The notes below the pieces were generated by a model. The model did no database searches. It was not told the DNA's origin and saw only the letters and a program-made list of their open reading frames with translations. Below are positions 58,801-64,000 of a stretch of 64,000 nt of DNA, piece after piece. A program made the translations under genes and the position numbers. The stretch comes from Stichopus chloronotus (taxonomy: Eukaryota; Echinodermata; Holothuroidea; Aspidochirotida; Stichopodidae), in the NCBI GenBank assembly GCA_021234535.1, contig CM037837.1, positions 1,054,001 to 1,118,000 on the forward strand. The letters are read 5' to 3'. Positions within the stretch are counted from its first letter, which is position 1. Every line of letters starts with the position of its first letter.

Positions 58801-61800
58801 CGGGTACACAGTGGCTGAGGCTGACTTTCGTACGATAGTCCACGACACAACTATGTACACAGACTTGCGATTTCCAAAGACATCGTATTGTACAGTAGGC
58901 GAAAAATCGCTGCATGTGGAGCGAGCTTAACGATACAAAGGAATGACGAAATCCAATTTTGCACCTGAGGAATACTTCACAGGCCCCTGCACTTATCACT
59001 GTTTCTACTAGAGCATCAATGCACACAACATTCACATATTAAACAAGAATTGCAAAGATGTAACCTCATTCAGGTTAAATGGTCTACAATTACCCCCTTC
59101 CCCCTTTCAGTAGATCTCCCTAAAGCTTACCTTACGACATCGACAGCACCGGCTCTGACCTTGGGATCCTTACCCATGATGGACACGCTCGCCGTGAAGG
59201 AACCGTCGATGCTGAATACGACACACTCTGTGCTGGGAGGCACCACGGTCAGATAACAGTCAGCATATGTATGGTCCCCCCTGGAAAAGAAAAAACACAA
59301 AAGTAATTATAGCAAGGATACCACGAAAGCTATTTTATTACTGTTTGCTCACATTTTACTCTACTTCCATGCACCAATCGATGTCCGATCGTAACTGTAC
59401 CTAATGAGCTTAAAATGCATTCACAAATAAAGGAGTAGGAAGAAAGACTCCTTGCTAATGCATGCTTACATTCAATGGCAGCTAAAGAGCATAAAGACAA
59501 AAAGTTTAAAAATTGTGCAGAAACAAAAGAAACATCACAAAAATTACAGAACACTACAGGAAACACACAAATTGAGAAGACAAAAAAAAAAGTTTTGCAA
59601 GCAATTCAATTTTTTTCACCATTATTTTTAATGAATATCTCATGTCATTAAAGAGTGATCCAAAAATCCATAACCCCACCGAAAATGTAAAGTCTATGAG
59701 ATCTTCCTGTTCAGTCCTCTCCACTAAATGGAATTCTAGCTTTAGCAAAATGAAAAATTTCTTTTGCCACACAGAAATCAATTCGAAGTAAGAAAATGGA
59801 AGTGGAAATGCAAATAGGAATTTACAAGATGGCGAAATCCTTTCTTTACCGAAACGCCCGATGATAAAAGACCCTCCCATTATTCAATGAGGACATTTAT
59901 GCGTAATGATTCCTCGAGGCTACTGAACCTCTTCTGTGCTTGAGATGACTTGTAATCTTTGAAACTGTCTTTACTTTCACCTTTAACAGTCTGATCTACA
60001 AGAGCTCCCTTCTTAAACTACCAATCAAAAATTCCCTTCTCTAAGAAACATTCCCTTCCCCCTCCTTGAGTTTTCTTCAAATTGCATGTCATGATATATA
60101 GCTTAAACAAAAGAGTAATTCCGACAAAAGCCCTGTAGTCTGCTCCAGAAAGAACTTTTTGCTAATTTTTGTTCACGTTAATCACTCTACTTAATACAGC
60201 AGTCTGTGTAAGGTTTTGTAAGGCTGATATTAAGGGAAGATTTCTTGGCAGTTGATTCAACTGCAAAAAACACCAACTCCCACAAAAATTTCATGCCAAC
60301 GGGCCATTCATTTCAGTAAATGAGGTGCCTTAACCCACTGCACCTTAAAGCACCCAATGAAAAACGAGAGCGGACCGCCTAAAATCTACCCGACGTCGAC
60401 CGAGAAACAGAGAAACTCATCACCTGACGACCATCTTGACCGGGTACACACCATGGGTGAGCCGTCTGGACTCCGGTATGGTATACTGGATCCAGCCGCT
60501 GCTGTTGGTGACCTCGGTACCAAAGTAGACCCACTCCCCCATCGGTGGTTGGGTCATGATGTGTAGGTCCACCTTCTCCCCCGTCAGTGTCACCATGTCC
60601 CAGTTACTGTACATGAACCTCCCTGAAAGCACCTGCTGACATCCCTCCATGATGATGGCGTCCTTTCCTCTGTGGTTGGGATGGACACTTTGCTGCATTT
60701 CAGAGAAAAAGGACAGAATTTGCAAACTTTGCTTGGGAGTCATCGAAATCATTTGAAGGCAAAATGAAAAAAAGAAAAAGAAAAAAAGGGTGAAGCGGTT
60801 ATCATTACGTCTATTGTGCATGTGACTATTTTGGAACTGAAATTCTGTTTTCTTGATTATTTTTGATGGCAGTAAACTCAAACTGAAATTATAATACATA
60901 AAAAAAAAGTGAAATTAAACCAAACAAAACAATAAAGCAGAAAAAAAAAAGGGAGAGAGAAAGAGAGAGGGGTACCCACCTTCATCTTCATGCTGGTCCT
61001 CTTCCTCTGCCATTTCTCCCTTGGCTGAGATGGCGTGAAGAGGGCCATAGTGGTCCCGTCACCAGTATTAACACCGACAGCATCCTGCTGGAATATCTGG
61101 ATCCAAGAAAAGAGTTTACACAAAGGATTCCATTATTTACAGCTTTTAAACAATTCAATGAAAACCGTTTCCCTTAATAATAATAATAATATGCAATAAT
61201 GAGTAAACATCCCCTAATGGCACATGGTATATCACTGGAAAGCCTGGTTAACTGGCCACAATCCAGTAAGTGAGTGACCAATACATAAGATGGATTCTTC
61301 GTGGATAAAACGTGAAATAAGGACAACGAAACTCGGTTGGTATTGAATAAGTTAAAATGTTATCAGTTGCATTTCAAACAATGAAGAAATGAAACGGTAA
61401 AATATCTCACAAAATTTAAGAGGGAAAGGGTACATATACACTGCATAGACTCAATCAACAGACTATGCAATCAGTTAAAGTCAGCAGACTATGTAATCAG
61501 TTAAAGTCAACAGACTATGTAATCAGTTAGAGTGAAGGATCAGTTTTGCCCATTTGGATTATTCCCGCTGTGTGTATCGTTGTGCTCATGAGCATGGACC
61601 GCATCGACTCCCGTCGAACTGTTCACAGGAAACTGAATATTATGGGAAGGCGTCTTTCTTTTAAATTTCAAACACAGACAAAGCAGGAGAGTCCAATCAC
61701 GTAGCGATTCGTCCCTTGACAATGTGAGAAACAGTTCTGTAGATTGAAGAAATTCCAGTATTCTGCACTGCTAACTAACCTCACTTGAGCAGTTTTTTTT

Positions 61801-63690
61801 TTTTTTTTCTCAAGAATTGTACGACTGAAAGAAAACTACAAACAAGATCAAAATAGGGAAGAGATTCAGGAGGAGATTCACAAAGAAAGCACCAAGGAGC
61901 TTATTTAAAGAGTGCCCTCCAAAAACAAGAATATACACTAACAAAAGAGGCAAGGTTTACAGGAAGAAACCAGAGACTGCAAAAAAAACCAAAAACAAAC
62001 AAAAACGACAACTACGTTTACTCATCAGAAAAAGTTTGAGGGATTTTTTCAAACAAGTTCAAAGAACGATAATGTTGAATATTGAGAAAAGGGAGTTCTA
62101 AACAGTTACGACCAAGCAAATGACCTGCTTTGAAAATTGACTGATGAAAACATATTGCTCAATGCAGATGTATTGGATTGATCTGAGCTTTATCGATTAA
62201 CGTGAGCATACTGGTTGATAGGCCTCTACCAATGAAATTCCGGCCACCCTAAAATGCAATTCAAATCATCTTCTAAAGGATAAACTTTGTCCTGCGTGTC
62301 CAGTTGAGGTAACTTTCTCTTCTCCACTCACGTGTTAAAGGTTTTCGAACACTGCCCTGTTTTGGACATAAATGACATTTCACCAATGGAGAATGATATG
62401 GAACATCTGTCGATAATTAATGTTTGAAGTTCAAGCAAACTTGCAATTATTGCGATTTGGTTTCACGAGGTGTGGCATCACACCAACACAATCACACACA
62501 TACAGTCATCAAAATCATGAAAAACATTGCGCTTCCAACAAAGGAATGAAAAATCGCGCAATCTCTTATTGCACGCTGGAAGATGATGACACTTGAACAC
62601 CAACCTGACGAAGAAGGAAAGCCACGACATCGGTTGATTCCCAGTAACTTGCATGGAATAGGTGAGGTAGTGCACCAGTTGGGAAAGCTTGGAGGGCCTC
62701 AGGACAATAGAGGGCATAATCAAGTCTTTTGCAACCCCACCACTTGGATTGGAAAAATTGGAACAAGGCTGCAGATGAATAAATCATACAATAATGACAT
62801 AACATGTCCAGGCACCACACAAGAGATGTGAAATGTCAACGATATTTCCCATATCATATTTTTCCAGTTGGAGTCTTAAACAACTAACAAATTCAATACA
62901 ATGTTTAAGTCACTATTGAACTACCTTCTTACTTAAAAAGCTGCTTTTTACAAAAACTTTATTGTTGCATTACAACCAAGCTGGTTTTCAGATCAGAAGG
63001 CTATCCAACCTTTTTAAATGAATGCCAAAAAAAAAAACAGGACCATGTTTTTCCACAACCATGATGTCTGTGCCAAATTGACTCACCTTCGCAATCTCCC
63101 CCGTCAGAACTTGAAGATGTCAGAGTAGAACTACGAACACCGGGAGAAGGGCAATGGCCTGATTCTTGGTGACACTCAGAGAAGAGAATGTCGTTTGTGC
63201 TGACGCACTCGACTGAAATGTCAAGACAGTTTGGAGGGATTAGATAAATGCCATCAATGTCACCCCAAGGTTGACAGAAAACTGATATCGTTGTGCAAAT
63301 ACTGATAAACTACTCACAATTTGCCAATTTTCGTACAGCAGAGTAAGTAGGAATTGTGGAGTGTACCAGAAACTTGGCAGAAAGAGGAAATGGGTAATTT
63401 GAAGGAGCAAATGAAAAAGGAAGTCTGATAAAGTAGCAAAGAGAAATAAAATAAATAATGAAAAAAAAAAAAAAAGACGACAGGGAAATTGTGATGCTAC
63501 TCCAGGAATGTTAATAATCGTACAAGGCTGCAGATTAGCGCAAACTTACACAAATCATGAGAATGGCCGTCACCTAGAGGAAACTTCTGATATCGTGGGA
63601 TGGATGCAGGGGGTAAGAGAGAAAACTTGGCCTCTAGTAATGGTTCCACCCTCATGGCAGAGGGATCTGTCCGATGAAAGAGGTTATACA
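55568..63690 (-). CDS. PITPNM: PITPNM-family protein (rdgB/Nir), C-terminal 518 residues; 5' part outside window
   Basis: Exons in transcript order: 63550-63690, 63087-63212, 62605-62768, 60980-61096, 60424-60692, 59131-59280, 57198-57381, 56799-56927, 55568-55843. All junctions are GT-AG and the phases agree throughout (1556 nt, first codon split). The protein contains the end of the DDHD domain, the LNS2 domain and the conserved tail of membrane-associated phosphatidylinositol-transfer proteins, which move PI and phosphatidic acid at ER-plasma-membrane contact sites. The sequence is closest in feel to vertebrate PITPNM1/2. An invertebrate would be expected to have a single co-orthologue, so no paralogue number is assigned. 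The PITP domain and FFAT motif would be encoded to the right of the window. Confidence 0.93.
56245..56530 (+). repeat. interspersed repeat family 2, copy 3 (PITPNM last intron)
   Basis: This is the longest copy. It shares GTGAAGTCATAATAC with copy 1, and AATTTCAGAACnnGGGTCC plus ACCTGGTGCAAA with copy 2. No coding content. Confidence 0.55.
56799..59280 (-). CDS. PITPNM: PITPNM exons for the LNS2 domain
   Basis: Exon 59131-59280 encodes [20 protein letters not shown], the LNS2 core. Exon 57198-57381 encodes [20 protein letters not shown] and [20 protein letters not shown]. Exon 56799-56927 encodes [18 protein letters not shown] and [15 protein letters not shown]2 binds phosphatidic acid at the plasma membrane and resembles the lipin catalytic domain without its full phosphatase motif. 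Confidence 0.92.
57855..57943. repeat. 13-bp perfect inverted repeat in PITPNM intron
   Basis: ACTTACACTAAGT (57855-57867) and ACTTAGTGTAAGT (57931-57943) are exact reverse complements, with weaker GTTG/CAAC matches outside them. They could be the ends of a tiny foldback element. Confidence 0.55.
60424..61096 (-). CDS. PITPNM: PITPNM exons between the DDHD and LNS2 domains
   Basis: Exon 60980-61096 encodes the [20 protein letters not shown] linker. Exon 60424-60692 encodes [40 protein letters not shown] and [10 protein letters not shown], the start of the LNS2-associated fold. The first exon's acceptor could also lie 9 nt later (61087) without breaking the frame. Confidence 0.9.
61459..61536 (+). 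repeat. 26-bp minisatellite, three units (PITPNM intron)
   Basis: Three consecutive 26-bp units, CAGACTATGTAATCAGTTAA plus AGTCAA, differ at only a few positions. They lie between the DDHD-end exon (62605-62768) and the linker exon (60980-61096). Confidence 0.85.
62605..63690 (-). CDS. PITPNM: PITPNM exons for the DDHD domain end
   Basis: Exon 63550-63690 encodes [19 protein letters not shown] and [11 protein letters not shown], hallmarks of the PITPNM DDHD domain. Exon 63087-63212 is a Ser/Thr/Gly-rich acidic insert ([13 protein letters not shown]) with no similarity I recognise, as expected for the variable loop within DDHD. Exon 62605-62768 resumes with [18 protein letters not shown] and [20 protein letters not shown]. 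The insert exon is supported only by splice sites and phase agreement on both sides. Confidence 0.88.
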
Positions 63691-64000
63691 CTTGGTAACA
63701 GACCGGCTTCGGAGGCAGAGCTAAAAAGTAGAAGGTAAAGTTTCCGGTTGGGAAAGATAAAGTTACTGTGAACCATATTCAGACGGAAAGCCAAAGGTGG
63801 ACGGTCCAGATTCAGATTGACGCTAGGACAAAGATAAATGTCCCAGCATGAAATTGACAGTTAAAGATACATGACCCAGTTTCACACTGAGTCACACACG
63901 TACTGAACACAAAGACGAAATTATTTCTTAAGTGTTCCACTGTGATTTATTAAGAGGTGAACCACTTGGGAAGGATTCTGTATACCTACAGGGATTTTGA
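63691..64000. other. PITPNM: intron of PITPNM at window edge
   Basis: No coding similarity is visible. The preceding exon must end in phase 1 (the G of a split valine codon) and lies outside the window. Confidence 0.5.

Noticed and set aside
60701..60899. Open frame upstream of PITPNM exon 60424-60692
   Set aside because: A polypyrimidine tract and the acceptor at 60693-60694 separate it from the conserved sequence, so it is intronic.

Overview
The window is eukaryotic nuclear DNA from an invertebrate animal. Its genes have many short exons with GT-AG introns, and it is AT-rich with diverged interspersed repeats. The encoded proteins are very close to vertebrate orthologues, and GTAGGCCTA-like words are frequent in the non-coding DNA. 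An echinoderm or another non-vertebrate deuterostome is my best guess. Nothing here fixes the species.

Layout. From 1301 to 1705 (+) is the last coding exon of an unrecognised gene, possibly F-box/LRR-like, followed by poly(A) signals. From 7222 to 9150 (-) is a two-coding-exon CCDC92 orthologue. From 13375 to 48654 (+) is a complete PRPF8 gene, the core spliceosomal protein Prp8. I traced all 41 coding exons by splice sites and reading frame, and they join into one frame of 7092 nt (2363 residues). From 55568 to 63690 (-) is the 3' part of a PITPNM/rdgB-type phosphatidylinositol-transfer protein: nine exons covering the DDHD end, the LNS2 domain and the C-terminal tail. Its 5' part lies beyond the window. 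CCDC92 and PRPF8 diverge across a likely shared promoter interval. PRPF8 and PITPNM converge tail to tail across about 6.9 kb.

The most interesting signal is inside the PRPF8 introns. Seven introns (23, 26, 27, 28, 30, 31, 32) each carry one copy of a ~143-nt sequence with H/ACA snoRNA architecture. Introns 22 and 24 carry two copies of a second, unrelated 136-nt H/ACA-type RNA. All nine lie in the sense orientation of the host, one per intron, which is how animal intronic snoRNAs are made. The copies differ mainly in ways that keep the stems paired, and two look decayed (one lost the ACA box, one lost a guide arm). The main family's 3' pocket can pair with a conserved 28S rRNA segment. A spliceosome-core gene therefore appears to double as an expanded snoRNA cluster.

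Other content: an interspersed repeat with four copies, another with three diverged copies, a 370-bp hAT-like MITE with terminal inverted repeats and a near-perfect 8-bp target duplication, a ~140-bp tandem array carrying nuclear-receptor half sites (including a perfect DR1), a ~350-bp duplication within intron 22, and several minisatellites. Gene order agrees with linkage of the human orthologues on 17p13 and 12q24.
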